Positions 16,440 to 25,938 of a stretch of 64,000 nucleotides of DNA are shown one piece after another; position 1 is the stretch's first letter; each line of letters opens with the position of its first letter. The position numbers were made by a program, and so were the translations under genes. The DNA lies in assembly GCF_902859935.1 (NCBI RefSeq), contig NZ_CADIKI010000018.1, positions 62,001 through 126,000 on the forward strand. Direction: 5' to 3'. The DNA is from Paraburkholderia fynbosensis (GTDB lineage Bacteria > Pseudomonadota > Gammaproteobacteria > Burkholderiales > Burkholderiaceae). The notes beneath the pieces were generated by a model. It was not told where the DNA came from. It saw only the letters and a list, made by a program, of their open reading frames with translations, and ran no database searches.

Positions 16440-17936
16440 TCAATGAGCTTCCTTTGGCGCCGCGCTCGAGGCCAGCGCGTCCGACCTGTTCCACCAGCCG
16501 CCGCCGACGGCCTGAAAGAGCGCCGCCGTGTCCGCGAGCCTCGCAGCTCTCGCCTGGATCACGGCGACGTGCGCCATTTCATAGCTTTGCTGTGCCGTCA
16601 GCACGGACAGGTAGGCGATCTCCCCCGTCTGCAGCTTCCGGCGGGCGATATCGAGGCTGCACGATGCAGCCTGTTCGGCGGCCACGGACGCTTCCAGCGT
16701 CTTCGCATCGGCTTGCACACTCTGCAAGACATCGGCAACGTTCTGGAACGCGTTGATGACCGTCAGGCGGTACTGAGCCCCGGCCTGCTCGTAGACCGCC
16801 TGAGCGGCGCGCTGGCGGTGCAGCAGCGCCCCGCCCTGGAAGATGGGCTGCGCGACCTTGCCGACCACGTTGAAGAACTGGTTGTACGGCGTGAACGCGT
16901 TGGCGAGAGCATTCGGTGAGGTGCCCAGTGCGGCGCTCAGTGAGATCTGCGGCAGCCGGTTGGCGATGGCGACGCCGACTTGCGCCGAGGCCGCGTGCAA
17001 AGCAGCGGCAGCGGCGCGAATATCCGGGCGTTGCTCGACGAGGCTGGACGGCAAGCTCACCGGAAGATTGTCGGGCAGGTGCAGGTCCGCCAGATCGAAG
17101 TGCACCGCCAGGTCTTCATTCGGAAAGCCTCCCACCAGAGCAGTCAGCGCATCGCGCTGCAGCGCCCGTTGCTTTTCGAGCGGCGGCAATGCCGCTTGCG
17201 CCTCTGCGAGCACAGCCTGCTGTTGCAACAGATCGGCCTGTGCGGCCTCGCCGAGCATGTATTCGCGGCGGACGATGTCCGCGAGTTCGGTATCGGCCTT
17301 GATCATCTCCTCTTGCGCGGCAAGCTGACCGCGCAAGGCCGCTTCGTCGATCGCCGCGAGCACCACGTTGCTGCTCAACGTCAGATAGGCCGCTTCGAGT
17401 TCGAAGCGCTGATTCTCGGCTTGCGCGGCCGCCGATTCGACGGTCCGGCGATTCAGGCCAAAAGCGTCGAGCGAATAGGAAACGCTCAGCTCCCCTGTGT
17501 AGAGCGAATAGATGCGCTGGTTATTCGCCGCGACCGGTGCGAGGCTCGCAGTCGGCGTCCCGTTCCTGCTGCCCGACGCATCGAGACCGATGCTGGGGAA
17601 GAACGCCCCCTCCTGCGCCAGCATGTTTTCGCGCGCGCTAGCGAGCGCAGCGTGTGCGGCGTCGATCGTCGGGCTGCGCCTGAACGCCCGATCGATCAGC
17701 TGGTTCAACTGCGGGGACTGGAACAGCGTCCACCATTGCCCGGGTATATCGCCGCCGGCGACGAAGTCCTGCGCCGGCCCACCCGCGCCGGCCGCCGCCG
17801 CGGTCCTCGAAGGCAACGGCGCTTGCGTATAGCCAGCCCCAGTCGGCGCGGCGGGCTGCGTGAAGTTGGGACCAACCGCGCAACCCGCGAGCAGCAACGG
17901 TATCAACAGGCTGGACGAACGTTTAAAGGTGATCAT
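16440..17936 (-). CDS. Outer-membrane efflux lipoprotein (NodT/CzcC-like TolC family)
   Basis: 498-residue outer-membrane factor of the RND pump. It starts with a lipoprotein signal MITFKRSSSLLIPLLLAGC and the mature N-terminus AVGPNFTQP, typical of the NodT subfamily. Two OEP repeats follow, with long coiled coils rich in Ala, Gln and Glu. The ATG at 17936 is preceded by GGGGTG at suitable spacing. An in-frame ATG at 17957 forms an ATGA overlap with the RND stop and is an equally possible start, adding seven residues. It forms the exit duct for the HME-type pump encoded immediately upstream. Confidence 0.9.
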   Translation of the reverse strand: MITFKRSSSLLIPLLLAGCAVGPNFTQPAAPTGAGYTQAPLPSRTAAAAGAGGPAQDFVAGGDIPGQWWTLFQSPQLNQLIDRAFRRSPTIDAAHAALASARENMLAQEGAFFPSIGLDASGSRNGTPTASLAPVAANNQRIYSLYTGELSVSYSLDAFGLNRRTVESAAAQAENQRFELEAAYLTLSSNVVLAAIDEAALRGQLAAQEEMIKADTELADIVRREYMLGEAAQADLLQQQAVLAEAQAALPPLEKQRALQRDALTALVGGFPNEDLAVHFDLADLHLPDNLPVSLPSSLVEQRPDIRAAAAALHAASAQVGVAIANRLPQISLSAALGTSPNALANAFTPYNQFFNVVGKVAQPIFQGGALLHRQRAAQAVYEQAGAQYRLTVINAFQNVADVLQSVQADAKTLEASVAAEQAASCSLDIARRKLQTGEIAYLSVLTAQQSYEMAHVAVIQARAARLADTAALFQAVGGGWWNRSDALASSAAPKEAH

Positions 17937-17953
17937 GTGAGTAGCACCCCGTG

Positions 17954-20900
17954 TCATTCTGCGTATTCCGGTACGGTCTGCTCTTGCGGCACCGTGCGCT
18001 TGCGGCGGTCGAACCACGGGTACAGGGACGGCAGCACCAGCAAGGTCAGCAGCGTGGCCGATACCAGTCCACCGATCACCACCGTGGCGAGTGGCCGTTG
18101 AACTTCCGCGCCAGAACTCGTGGAAAAAGCCATAGGCAGGAAGCCCAGACTCGCGACAGTCGCCGTCATCAGCACGGGACGCAGCCGCGTCAAGGCAGCC
18201 TGCCGCGCAGCCTCGATAGCGCCAAGGCCGCTCGCCCGCTTCTCGACGATGTAGCTGACCAGCACGACCCCGTTCAACACCGCAATGCCGAACAGCGCGA
18301 TGAAGCCGACGGCAGCCGAAATGCTGAACGGCAGGCCGCGAGTCCAGAGCGCCAGGATCCCGCCGATTGCCGCAAACGGCACGTTGAAGAAGATGAGTGC
18401 CGCGAGGCTCACGCTGTCGAACATCAGATAAAGCAGGACGAAGATCACCGCCAGGGCGACGGGCACGACCACGTAGAGCCGCGACATCGCCTCCTGCAGA
18501 TTCTTGAAGCTGCCGTTCCAGGACAGGCTGTACCCGGGCGGAAGCTTGACCTGCGTGGCCACGGCATGTTGTGCAGCGAGTACGAACCCGGCCAGATCGC
18601 GGCCGCGCACGTTGGCCTGCACCATGATCACGCGCTGCCCCTCTTCGCGCTCGATCGTCGAAGGACCGGGCTCCATCCGGATGTCGGCAACTTCGGCGAG
18701 CGGCACGGCCTTGCCCACGCCGTTGCTTACGCGTAGCGCGCCGATTCGCGCCACATCCGTGCGGTCTTGCGGCGTCAGACGAACGCGTATGTCGAAGCGG
18801 CCATCGTTATTCGAAATCGAGCCAACGGTGCGGCCTCCGAGCGCCTGCACCACGTCGAGCACCTGGCTCGCATTGAGGCCATAGCGCGCCACCGCATCCC
18901 GGTTCACGATGATGCGCAAGTACGGCTGGCCGATCGTCTGTTGCGCCTGCACGTCGGCGGCTCCCGGCACGCGAGCGATCACGCTCGCGATACGCTGCGC
19001 GGTATCGTGCAACGCGTCGAGGTCGTTGCCGTGAATCATCACGGCTACATCCGCCTGCACGCCCGCCAGCATGTCGTCCATGCGCATCTGGATCGGCTGG
19101 GCCCAATCGAGCGTGAGACCGGGAACCGCGCGATTGAGCGCATCCGAATACGCTTCGACCAGTCCCTCCTGGGTCTGCGCGGTCTTCCACTCCGATTTCG
19201 GCTTGAGCATGATGAAGGTGTCGCTTTGCTCGACACCCATCGGATCGGTGGGAATCTCGGAGCTGCCCCCGAGCGTGACCGCCGACTGGACTTCGGGAAA
19301 GCGCATCAGCGTTCGCTCGACCATCGTCTGTGACTCGACCGCCGACGGCACGGAAATGCCGGGCAGCTTCGTAGTCGTGACCGTGAGCGCCCCTTCTTCC
19401 AGACGCGGCAGGAATTCCGCACCGAGGCGCGAGCCGACAACGCCCGCGAGCGCGAGCAGCAGCACGGCAAGCCCGATAGTCAACGCGGGACGATGCGCCG
19501 CGCGCGTGAGCACCGGCTCGTAGCGCCGCCGCATCCAATGGATGATGCGGCTCTCGTGTTCGGCCACCTTGCCGCGCAGCAGAAAGCTCGCGAGAACGGG
19601 CATCACCGTCAACGTGATCACGAGCGACGCGAGGAGCGCGAACACGACCGTCAACGCCATCGGGCGGAACATCTTTCCCTCGACGCCCTGCAGGCTGAGA
19701 ATCGGCAGATAGACGGCAGTAATGATCAGGACCGCAAACGTGACGGGCCGCGCCACTTCGCGGGATGCCTCGAGCACGACCGCCTGCATGGGCCGCGCCG
19801 GTGCTTCCGCGCGCCGCCGTACGATGTTCTCGATCATGACCACCGCGCCGTCGACCAGCAGGCCGAAATCGATGGCGCCCAGGCTCATGAGATTGCCGGA
19901 CATGCCCGCGCTGTACATGGCGATCGCCGCGGCCAGCATCGACAAAGGAATCGCCAGCGCGACGAGCAGGCCGGCGCGCACATTGCCGAGCAAGAGCAGC
20001 AGCACGGCAATCACGAGCACGGCGCCTTCGACCATGTTGTGAGCAACCGTGTGCAGCACGCGGTTCATCAGGTCGGCGCGGTTGTAGTACGGTGCGATTT
20101 CGACGCCGGGTGGCAGCGTCGTGTTGATTTCCTTGACGGCGTCCTGAACCCGCTGCGCGACGATACGCGTGTTCTGCCCGAGTCCCATCAGAACGACGCC
20201 GACAACGGCTTCGCCTTGGCCATCGCGCGTGACTGCGCCCAGCCGGGGCATCGGCGCCTCGACGACGCGCGCGACATTGCGAACATAAAGCGGCGTGCCA
20301 TCCGGCTCGGTGCGCAACACGATGTTGCCGATGTCGGTCGCGTTGCGAAGCAGCCCTTCGCCGCGAATGATGGCTTCCCCGCCGTTATGCTCGATGGTCG
20401 CGCCGCCGGTTGCGCCGTTGTTCATCTGCACGGCATTGAAGATGTCGGCGGTCGAAAGGCCGTAGCGCGTGAGCGCGTCGTCCGCCACCTGCACTTCGTA
20501 GGTCTTCAGTTCGCCGCCATTGACGTTGACGTCGACCACGCCCGGCACTTCGCGGAATTTCGGCGCGATCTGCCAGTCGAGCAGCGTTCGCAGCGTCATC
20601 AGCGATTGCCCGTGGCCACGCACCTGAAATTGATAGATCTCGCTCAGGCCATCCGACAGCGGTCCCATCTGAGGCGAATTTGTACCGGGCGGAAGCTGCA
20701 CCGTCTGCAGGCGCTCGCCGATCAGATTGCGATCCTGATAGATGTTCGAGCCGTCGGCAAAGCGCACGTAGATGACCGACAGGCCATAACGGGAAATGGA
20801 GCGCAGCGCCTGCATGCCGGGCAACCCTTGCAGGGCAAGTTCGACGGGCGCGGTGATCGAGCGTTCGATATCGACCGGAGCGAGCCCCGGCGCTTGCGTC

Positions 20901-21049
20901 GTCACGAGCACCTGGACCGGCGAGATATCGGGCTGCGCATCGAATGGCAGTCGCTGCATGCTGGCGAGCCCAAAGGCGATCAGTACGGCAACCAGGATCA
21001 GTACCATGGCGCGATTCTTCAGCGCCGCATCGACAATCTTCGTAATCAT
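17954..21049 (-). CDS. RND efflux permease, heavy-metal (HME, CzcA-like) type
   Basis: 1031-residue inner-membrane proton antiporter, the normal length for CzcA relatives. The N-terminus has one membrane helix followed by LPFDAQPDISPVQVLVTTQAPG, the HME pattern. The proton-relay helix TM4 reads AIDFGLLVDGAVVMIEN, with the Asp-Asp-Glu arrangement known in CzcA-type pumps for zinc, cobalt, cadmium or nickel, unlike the CusA copper pattern. Twelve hydrophobic segments in two halves are visible. It follows the MFP gene by 16 bases. The likely role is efflux of divalent metal ions across both membranes; the exact ion is not decidable here. Confidence 0.92.
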   Translation of the reverse strand: MITKIVDAALKNRAMVLILVAVLIAFGLASMQRLPFDAQPDISPVQVLVTTQAPGLAPVDIERSITAPVELALQGLPGMQALRSISRYGLSVIYVRFADGSNIYQDRNLIGERLQTVQLPPGTNSPQMGPLSDGLSEIYQFQVRGHGQSLMTLRTLLDWQIAPKFREVPGVVDVNVNGGELKTYEVQVADDALTRYGLSTADIFNAVQMNNGATGGATIEHNGGEAIIRGEGLLRNATDIGNIVLRTEPDGTPLYVRNVARVVEAPMPRLGAVTRDGQGEAVVGVVLMGLGQNTRIVAQRVQDAVKEINTTLPPGVEIAPYYNRADLMNRVLHTVAHNMVEGAVLVIAVLLLLLGNVRAGLLVALAIPLSMLAAAIAMYSAGMSGNLMSLGAIDFGLLVDGAVVMIENIVRRRAEAPARPMQAVVLEASREVARPVTFAVLIITAVYLPILSLQGVEGKMFRPMALTVVFALLASLVITLTVMPVLASFLLRGKVAEHESRIIHWMRRRYEPVLTRAAHRPALTIGLAVLLLALAGVVGSRLGAEFLPRLEEGALTVTTTKLPGISVPSAVESQTMVERTLMRFPEVQSAVTLGGSSEIPTDPMGVEQSDTFIMLKPKSEWKTAQTQEGLVEAYSDALNRAVPGLTLDWAQPIQMRMDDMLAGVQADVAVMIHGNDLDALHDTAQRIASVIARVPGAADVQAQQTIGQPYLRIIVNRDAVARYGLNASQVLDVVQALGGRTVGSISNNDGRFDIRVRLTPQDRTDVARIGALRVSNGVGKAVPLAEVADIRMEPGPSTIEREEGQRVIMVQANVRGRDLAGFVLAAQHAVATQVKLPPGYSLSWNGSFKNLQEAMSRLYVVVPVALAVIFVLLYLMFDSVSLAALIFFNVPFAAIGGILALWTRGLPFSISAAVGFIALFGIAVLNGVVLVSYIVEKRASGLGAIEAARQAALTRLRPVLMTATVASLGFLPMAFSTSSGAEVQRPLATVVIGGLVSATLLTLLVLPSLYPWFDRRKRTVPQEQTVPEYAE

Positions 21050-21065
21050 GACCTGCTCTCGCGGT

Positions 21066-22418
21066 TCAGCCTTCGTCGGGAATGGTGGTTTGCATCAGCG
21101 CGGCCTTCAGCCAGTAACTGCCGTCGGCGACCACCGGCGTTCCGGCCTTGACCCCGCTCACGATCTCCGTCATGCCGCTCTCGGCCACGCCGGTACGGAC
21201 CGTACGCGGGAGGAAGTGACCCTGACCCGCAGGCACGAATACGACCGTCTGCCCGTTCACGTCCTGTAATGCGGAATCGGGCACCAGCACGGAATCGTGG
21301 CCGAGCGGCGCCGCGATACTTGCCGTGGCGAACAGGTTGGCGCGCAGCAGCCCGCCGGGGTTCGGCACTTGGCAACGCACCGTGACCGTGCCCGTATTCG
21401 GATCGGCCTGATCGGCGACGTCGATGACGCGTCCGTTGAACGGCTGGTTCGGATAGGCATCGACGTTCACCGCGACCGTCTGACCCGCGTGCACGGCAGC
21501 GGCGTCGTGTTCCGGCACGCTGACTTGCAGCCACACGGTCGACAGATCCGTCACCGTGACGAGCGACTGCGACGTATCGACGATGTTGCCGGCGGCCGTA
21601 CTCACCGCCGTGACGACACCGTCGAAGGGCGCGACCACGGCACCGAGCGAGTCGCGCGGACTCAATGCGGCAAGGGTGCGCATCTCGCCGTTTGCCTTCG
21701 CGGCGGCATCAATCGGCATCAATCGTTGTGTCATGCCGCGCCATTTCTGCAGATCCGCTTGCCGGGAGCGCAGCGTGGCATCGGCATTGGCCGCGATTGC
21801 GCGACGGCGCTCGAGTTCGCTTTGCGCAATGCCGCCGGCGTCGACCAACTCAGTGCCGCGCGCGAGTGCGGCGTGTGCCGCGTCGGCTGCGGCCGTCGCA
21901 TCGGCGAGCGCGGCTTGCGCGCTGGCTAGCTGGCTGCGCACATCAGAAAGGTCGAACTCGTCGAGCACGGCAAGTCGCTGCCCCGCACGCACGTGGTCGC
22001 CAACCGCGACGTCGACGGCCTCGATCCGACCTCTGGAGGGGGAACTCAGTTGTGCGAGCTGTTTGCCGTTGAAGGCGATCACGCCGGGCGCGGTGATGGT
22101 CCGCACGCCAGGGCGAAGCGCCGCGTCGGCGATCTGCAGATGCAGGTTCGAGAGCGCCTCGGGCGCCAGGTCGACGGCGCTGGAAACGGTAGGCGTACTG
22201 CTCGCTGCCACTGACGTGGAAGATTCAGCCGCTACGGGTGCGGCCGCTGCCCGCGTGGTCCGCGAATGAATCGCGAAGGCGCCGCACAGAACGATCAAGC
22301 CGGCCCCGGCGACGGATGCATACAGGCGTCTCTGGCACTTGGTTTTCAATGAGTCCCTCGCAGAATCGAATTGACCTGACACTCTCGAAGACCGAGGACT
22401 TGAGGTCCTCGATCGCAT
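21066..22418 (-). CDS. RND periplasmic adaptor (membrane fusion protein) of the metal pump
   Basis: 450 residues from the ATG at 22418 (an in-frame GTG at 22451 is the other option). There is one N-terminal membrane helix (LYASVAGAGLIVLCGAFAI), then a barrel-sandwich lipoyl domain (RIEAVDVAVGDHVRAGQRLAVL), an Ala-rich coiled-coil hairpin, and the returning half (VVAPFDGVVTAVSTAAGNIV) with beta-barrel and membrane-proximal parts. It bridges the RND pump to the outer-membrane factor. It is first of the four-gene pump block, with a dyad likely bound by the adjacent response regulator just upstream. The His-rich N-terminal metal-binding stretch seen in some CzcB proteins is not visible. Confidence 0.9.
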   Translation of the reverse strand: MRSRTSSPRSSRVSGQFDSARDSLKTKCQRRLYASVAGAGLIVLCGAFAIHSRTTRAAAAPVAAESSTSVAASSTPTVSSAVDLAPEALSNLHLQIADAALRPGVRTITAPGVIAFNGKQLAQLSSPSRGRIEAVDVAVGDHVRAGQRLAVLDEFDLSDVRSQLASAQAALADATAAADAAHAALARGTELVDAGGIAQSELERRRAIAANADATLRSRQADLQKWRGMTQRLMPIDAAAKANGEMRTLAALSPRDSLGAVVAPFDGVVTAVSTAAGNIVDTSQSLVTVTDLSTVWLQVSVPEHDAAAVHAGQTVAVNVDAYPNQPFNGRVIDVADQADPNTGTVTVRCQVPNPGGLLRANLFATASIAAPLGHDSVLVPDSALQDVNGQTVVFVPAGQGHFLPRTVRTGVAESGMTEIVSGVKAGTPVVADGSYWLKAALMQTTIPDEG

Positions 22419-22463
22419 GGTGTCAATTATCGAAATCTGCGGCTGATACACACATGGCGGCTA

Positions 22464-22481
22464 AATGTCATTTTTGACATT
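22464..22481. promoter_or_regulatory. Perfect dyad upstream of the metal-efflux MFP gene
   Basis: AATGTCA-TTTT-TGACATT: 7-base perfect arms with a 4-base spacer, in a G+C-rich region. It lies 46 bases before the MFP ATG (22418). The shape resembles boxes bound by CusR/CopR/CzcR-type response regulators, and such a regulator is encoded next door at 23921-24592. I infer it as the regulator's binding site for the pump block. Confidence 0.6.
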
Positions 22482-22535
22482 GAGACTGACGACGTGCGAC
22501 GTAGAAGAGGAGAACGGGCTGCGGCGCGCCGTACT

Positions 22536-23924
22536 TTAGACGAGAGCCGGAAAATACAGCGTAAACACCGTGCGGCCTGCGCGGCTCAGCACTTCGACCT
22601 TGCCTCGGTGCGATTCCATGATCGCTTTGACGATCGCAAGACCGAGGCCGGTATTCTTCGCCGATCCCTCGCGGGCAGCATTGACGCGATAAAAGCGTTC
22701 GAAGATCTTATCGATATGTTCGGGCGGAATGCTGTCGCCGTTATTGATGACCTGCACGGCCACATACTCTCCCGAGCGGAACGCTCGTAGCGCGACTTCG
22801 GACGCGGTTCCGGCATGCTCCAGTGCATTCGATAGCAGATTGCTGACAGCACGCCTGAACAGCGTCGGATCGGCTCGCACTTGCACGGGCCCATCGATGA
22901 AAAACCGAATGCTCTTATTCTCCGCGACGGCATCGAAAAATGCGGTGAGTTTGGCGAATTCGCTTTCACAGTCGAGCGACCCTGGCTTGAGTTGCTGTCT
23001 GGCATGATCCGCCCTCGCGAGAAACAGCATGGTCTCGATCATGCGCTGCAGTCGCTCGCACTCCTCGATATTCGACTCGATGAGCGTCTCGTACTCATCA
23101 ATCGTGCGCGGCCTGGACAGCGTGATTTGCGAGGAACTGATGATATTCGCGAGCGGCGTGCGCATGTCGTGCGCCAAATCCGACGAGAACTGCGACAGGC
23201 GCGTGAAGGCCCGCTCGAGCCGGTCGAGCATGCGATTGACCGGAACAGCTATGTCGTGAAGCTCGACGGGGCCACCGCCGATCTGCAGACGATTGTCCAG
23301 ATTGTGCGCCTCGATACTGGAAATGCGAGCACCGATCGTTTTCACAGGCGCGAGACCCCGTTTCGCGATCGCATAACCGAGTAAGCCCATCAGCAGCGAA
23401 CCGCCGACGAGCACGAGCAATAGGTCCTCCTGAAAAGCGCGCAGCACCGAGCGCCGTACATGAGCCGCGTGCGCGAGCACGATCTGGATCGTCTCCCCGG
23501 ACGACAGCTTTTCTCGCCCCACAACGCAGCGGGCAGCCCCGACGACCGGCGGATTGCACGTGAACGGACCAGATTCGGCGTCTTTGCCCAGCCCGGATGC
23601 CAGACGCTGGCCGCGTCCCCCCGTGTACACCAACAGTTCACCATGCCCGCCGGATATCGCGAAAGACACCGCGGGATGTGAAAGCAGCGCCTCCTGAAAT
23701 ACTGCACCGTTTTGCGCGACCGATACCGCGCTGCCCAATGTGCGAGCCTGCTCCATGAACTCCTGAAGCTTCACGGCAATTTCGCTGTCGTCGCGGCGTC
23801 GCAGTTCGAGCGAGAGCGTATGGTAGAGAAGGCCGCCGGCGAGCGAGAGGACCAGGATGGCAAGAATCGAAAACGCGAGCGCGAGCCGCTTCAGCAGTGA
23901 ATATGGCGCGCCGGCCGCTATCAC
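22536..23924 (-). CDS. Sensor histidine kinase, heavy-metal (CusS/IrlS-like) type
   Basis: 462 residues from the GTG at 23924, chosen because it overlaps the response-regulator stop (GTGA) and follows GGAGGAC. Membrane helix near residues 12-35, about 140 periplasmic residues (VQLQEFME-like start to HAAHVRRSVL), second membrane helix (LLLVLVGGSLLMGLLGYAI), HAMP linker, then HisKA with the phospho-accepting His in DLAHDMRTPLANI. The HATPase domain shows the N-box SNLLSNALEHA and NTGLGLAIVKAIM. It likely senses periplasmic metal and phosphorylates the adjacent OmpR-type regulator. Confidence 0.9.
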   Translation of the reverse strand: MIAAGAPYSLLKRLALAFSILAILVLSLAGGLLYHTLSLELRRRDDSEIAVKLQEFMEQARTLGSAVSVAQNGAVFQEALLSHPAVSFAISGGHGELLVYTGGRGQRLASGLGKDAESGPFTCNPPVVGAARCVVGREKLSSGETIQIVLAHAAHVRRSVLRAFQEDLLLVLVGGSLLMGLLGYAIAKRGLAPVKTIGARISSIEAHNLDNRLQIGGGPVELHDIAVPVNRMLDRLERAFTRLSQFSSDLAHDMRTPLANIISSSQITLSRPRTIDEYETLIESNIEECERLQRMIETMLFLARADHARQQLKPGSLDCESEFAKLTAFFDAVAENKSIRFFIDGPVQVRADPTLFRRAVSNLLSNALEHAGTASEVALRAFRSGEYVAVQVINNGDSIPPEHIDKIFERFYRVNAAREGSAKNTGLGLAIVKAIMESHRGKVEVLSRAGRTVFTLYFPALV

Positions 23925-24592
23925 GCCCTGTCCTCCAGCACATAGCCCATGCCGCGAACCGTATGCAGCAGCTTGTTTTCGAACGGGCTGTCGATCTTCG
24001 TGCGCAGACGCTTGACCGCGACGTCCACGATATTGGTGTCGCTGTCGAAGTTGATATCCCACACGTGCGAAGTCACGAAAGCCCGCGTCAGCACTTCGCC
24101 CTGGCGTTCGGTGAGCAACTTCAACAGTGCAAACTCCTGAGCCGTCAATTCGATGCGCACATTGCCGCGCCGCACGCGCCGCCTGACCAGATCGATCTCC
24201 ATGTCGGAGACACACAGAACAGTGACCGACGACTGCGCCGGCCTTCGCAGCAGCGCACGGACCCGGGCCAGCAATTCGGCGTAGGCGAACGGTTTGGACA
24301 GGTAGTCGTCCGCACCGGACTCGAGCCCGACGACTTTGTCCTGGACCGTGTCGCGAGCCGTCAACAGCAGTACCGGCGTATGTTTTTTCTCCCGTATGCG
24401 CTTGAGGACTTCGAGCCCGTCGAGTTCGGGCAGCATCACGTCAAGCAGAATCAGATCGTAGTCTTCACTAAGCGCAAGAAAGAGGCCCTCCTTGCCATCA
24501 AGGGCGGTATCCGCCTGGAAGCTCGCTTCCATGAGCCCCTTGCGGAGATAGGAAGCCATTTTCGGCTCGTCCTCGATAATGAGTATTCGCAT
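23921..24592 (-). CDS. OmpR-family response regulator of the metal-efflux locus (CusR/IrlR-like)
   Basis: 223 residues: a receiver with acidic pocket EDE (residues 7-9), phospho-acceptor D51 (LILLDVMLPELDG), T78 and K100 (DDYLSKPFAYAELLARVR). A winged-helix DNA-binding domain follows (ELTAQEFALLKLLTERQGEVLTRA... VDVAVKRLRTKID). The length and the KPFAYAELLARVR signature are those of the heavy-metal group. Its stop overlaps the sensor kinase start by four bases, so the pair is translated together. It is the probable binder of the dyad at 22464-22481. Confidence 0.92.
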   Translation of the reverse strand: MRILIIEDEPKMASYLRKGLMEASFQADTALDGKEGLFLALSEDYDLILLDVMLPELDGLEVLKRIREKKHTPVLLLTARDTVQDKVVGLESGADDYLSKPFAYAELLARVRALLRRPAQSSVTVLCVSDMEIDLVRRRVRRGNVRIELTAQEFALLKLLTERQGEVLTRAFVTSHVWDINFDSDTNIVDVAVKRLRTKIDSPFENKLLHTVRGMGYVLEDRA

Positions 24593-24658
24593 GGTGCTGC
24601 AACCTGTCGTTCAATTAGCGCGGTTCAAAAAAAAAGCCGGCGGCATCGTGCGTCCAAC

Positions 24659-25627
24659 TCACGCGGTCCGCTCGGAGTGCAGATGAAAGCGAATCTGCGT
24701 GAGCGATTCGCATACCTGCCACAGGCGCTGGGCAGTCAATTCATCCATGGCGTGCTTCGCGACACTCGCTTCGCCGATCCTGCGCCCGCGTGCCTCGAGG
24801 AAACCTTGCGGCCCGTAATAGCCGCCGTCATCGACGTGAGGCGACGTCGCCGCGAAGAGCGTCGGCAGCGCGCCGGCGGATTCGCTGTTCAGCGCAACGC
24901 TGATAACGCGGCCAGCGAGGCTGCGAGCAGCACGTGAGAGCGCGCAACGATCGCCGGAACGAAACAGATTGGTGTTCGCGACCCCGGGGTGGGCGGCTAC
25001 AGACATGATTCGGGAATTCGCCGCGCGCAGTCGGCGGTCGAGCTCAAAGGCGAACATCAAATTCGCCAGCTTCGACTGGCGATATGACTGCATCGGCGAA
25101 TAATGCTTCTCCGACTGCAGATCGTCGAAATCAATTCTCCCCCGCTTGTGCGCGATGGAAGCTATCGTCACAATGCGTGGCCGGTCAGGCGATTCAGCCG
25201 CGGCAAGTTCAAGAGCGGGCATGAGCAGCGCCGTGAGTGCGTAATGGCCAAGCATATTGGTGCCGAACTGCAGCTCGAAGCCGTCGGTGGTCTCAAGACG
25301 TTTCGGCGGCGCCCAGACGCCGGCATTGTTCACCAGAATATCAATGCGGCGTTGCTCCGTGAGCTCTTTCTGCGCGAACGACCGGACGGACGCGAAGGAA
25401 GCGAGATCGAGAATCGCCAGTTCTGCGCGTGCTCCCGGAACTTCGGCTTTCAGACGGGCGAGAGCTTCTTCTGCGCGTCGTTTATCGCGGCATGCCAGGA
25501 TGACCTGTGCCTCTTTGCGCGCCAGCGTCAATGCGGCGTGATAGCCGATGCCGCTATTCGCTCCCGTGATGAGCACTCGCTTGCCGGTCCGGGGCGCCAT
25601 GTCGTCGGTGGTCCACTGTGTGTGCAT
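24659..25627 (-). CDS. Short-chain dehydrogenase, retinol-dehydrogenase-like
   Basis: 322 residues from the ATG at 25627. NAD(P) motif TGANSGIG at residues 18-25, an NNAG motif (LVNNAGVW), and the catalytic Ser, Tyr and Lys in TIASIAHKRG and SYRQSKLAN. The acidic/basic patch ACRDKRRAEEAL after strand 2 suggests NADP(H). This is the large oxidoreductase subgroup that includes WW-domain and retinol dehydrogenase-like proteins; substrate unknown. It lies upstream of the response-regulator gene on the same strand with a 66-base gap. No functional tie to metal efflux is evident. Confidence 0.88.
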   Translation of the reverse strand: MHTQWTTDDMAPRTGKRVLITGANSGIGYHAALTLARKEAQVILACRDKRRAEEALARLKAEVPGARAELAILDLASFASVRSFAQKELTEQRRIDILVNNAGVWAPPKRLETTDGFELQFGTNMLGHYALTALLMPALELAAAESPDRPRIVTIASIAHKRGRIDFDDLQSEKHYSPMQSYRQSKLANLMFAFELDRRLRAANSRIMSVAAHPGVANTNLFRSGDRCALSRAARSLAGRVISVALNSESAGALPTLFAATSPHVDDGGYYGPQGFLEARGRRIGEASVAKHAMDELTAQRLWQVCESLTQIRFHLHSERTA

Positions 25628-25938
25628 GTTGGTCCGGGGCGGCGTGAAGATCGAATGCGTGAAGCCGAGACTACCACGGTGGCGTGCCAAAAACATATTT
25701 GGCGACGATCATGCCAGGAGCCGACCCGACATGGAGACTCGCGACAATATTAATTGATCTTCGAGTACTGCATCGATTGCTGTTTGCTCGCCCAGTCAGT
25801 CTCGAGTGGACTGTCATTATCGGAATTCGGTCGTTAACACGACATGGCTGCTGGATGACGTTTCAGTCATTTCGAAGCGTCACTGGAAGTCCGACGAGCG
25901 ACCCCGCTTCAATGTACACGACCGGCGGCGCGCTGCGC
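25628..25938. other. Intergenic stretch, SDR promoter side
   Basis: About 310 bases between the start of the SDR gene and the end of the chemoreceptor gene, both on the minus strand. It should hold the SDR promoter. I see no convincing gene, terminator stem or strong repeat in it. Confidence 0.4.

Noticed and set aside
19493..21151. Plus-strand open frame of about 550 codons opposite the CzcA-like gene
   Set aside because: Low-complexity His/Arg/Asp composition with no motif; antisense shadow of a well supported permease.
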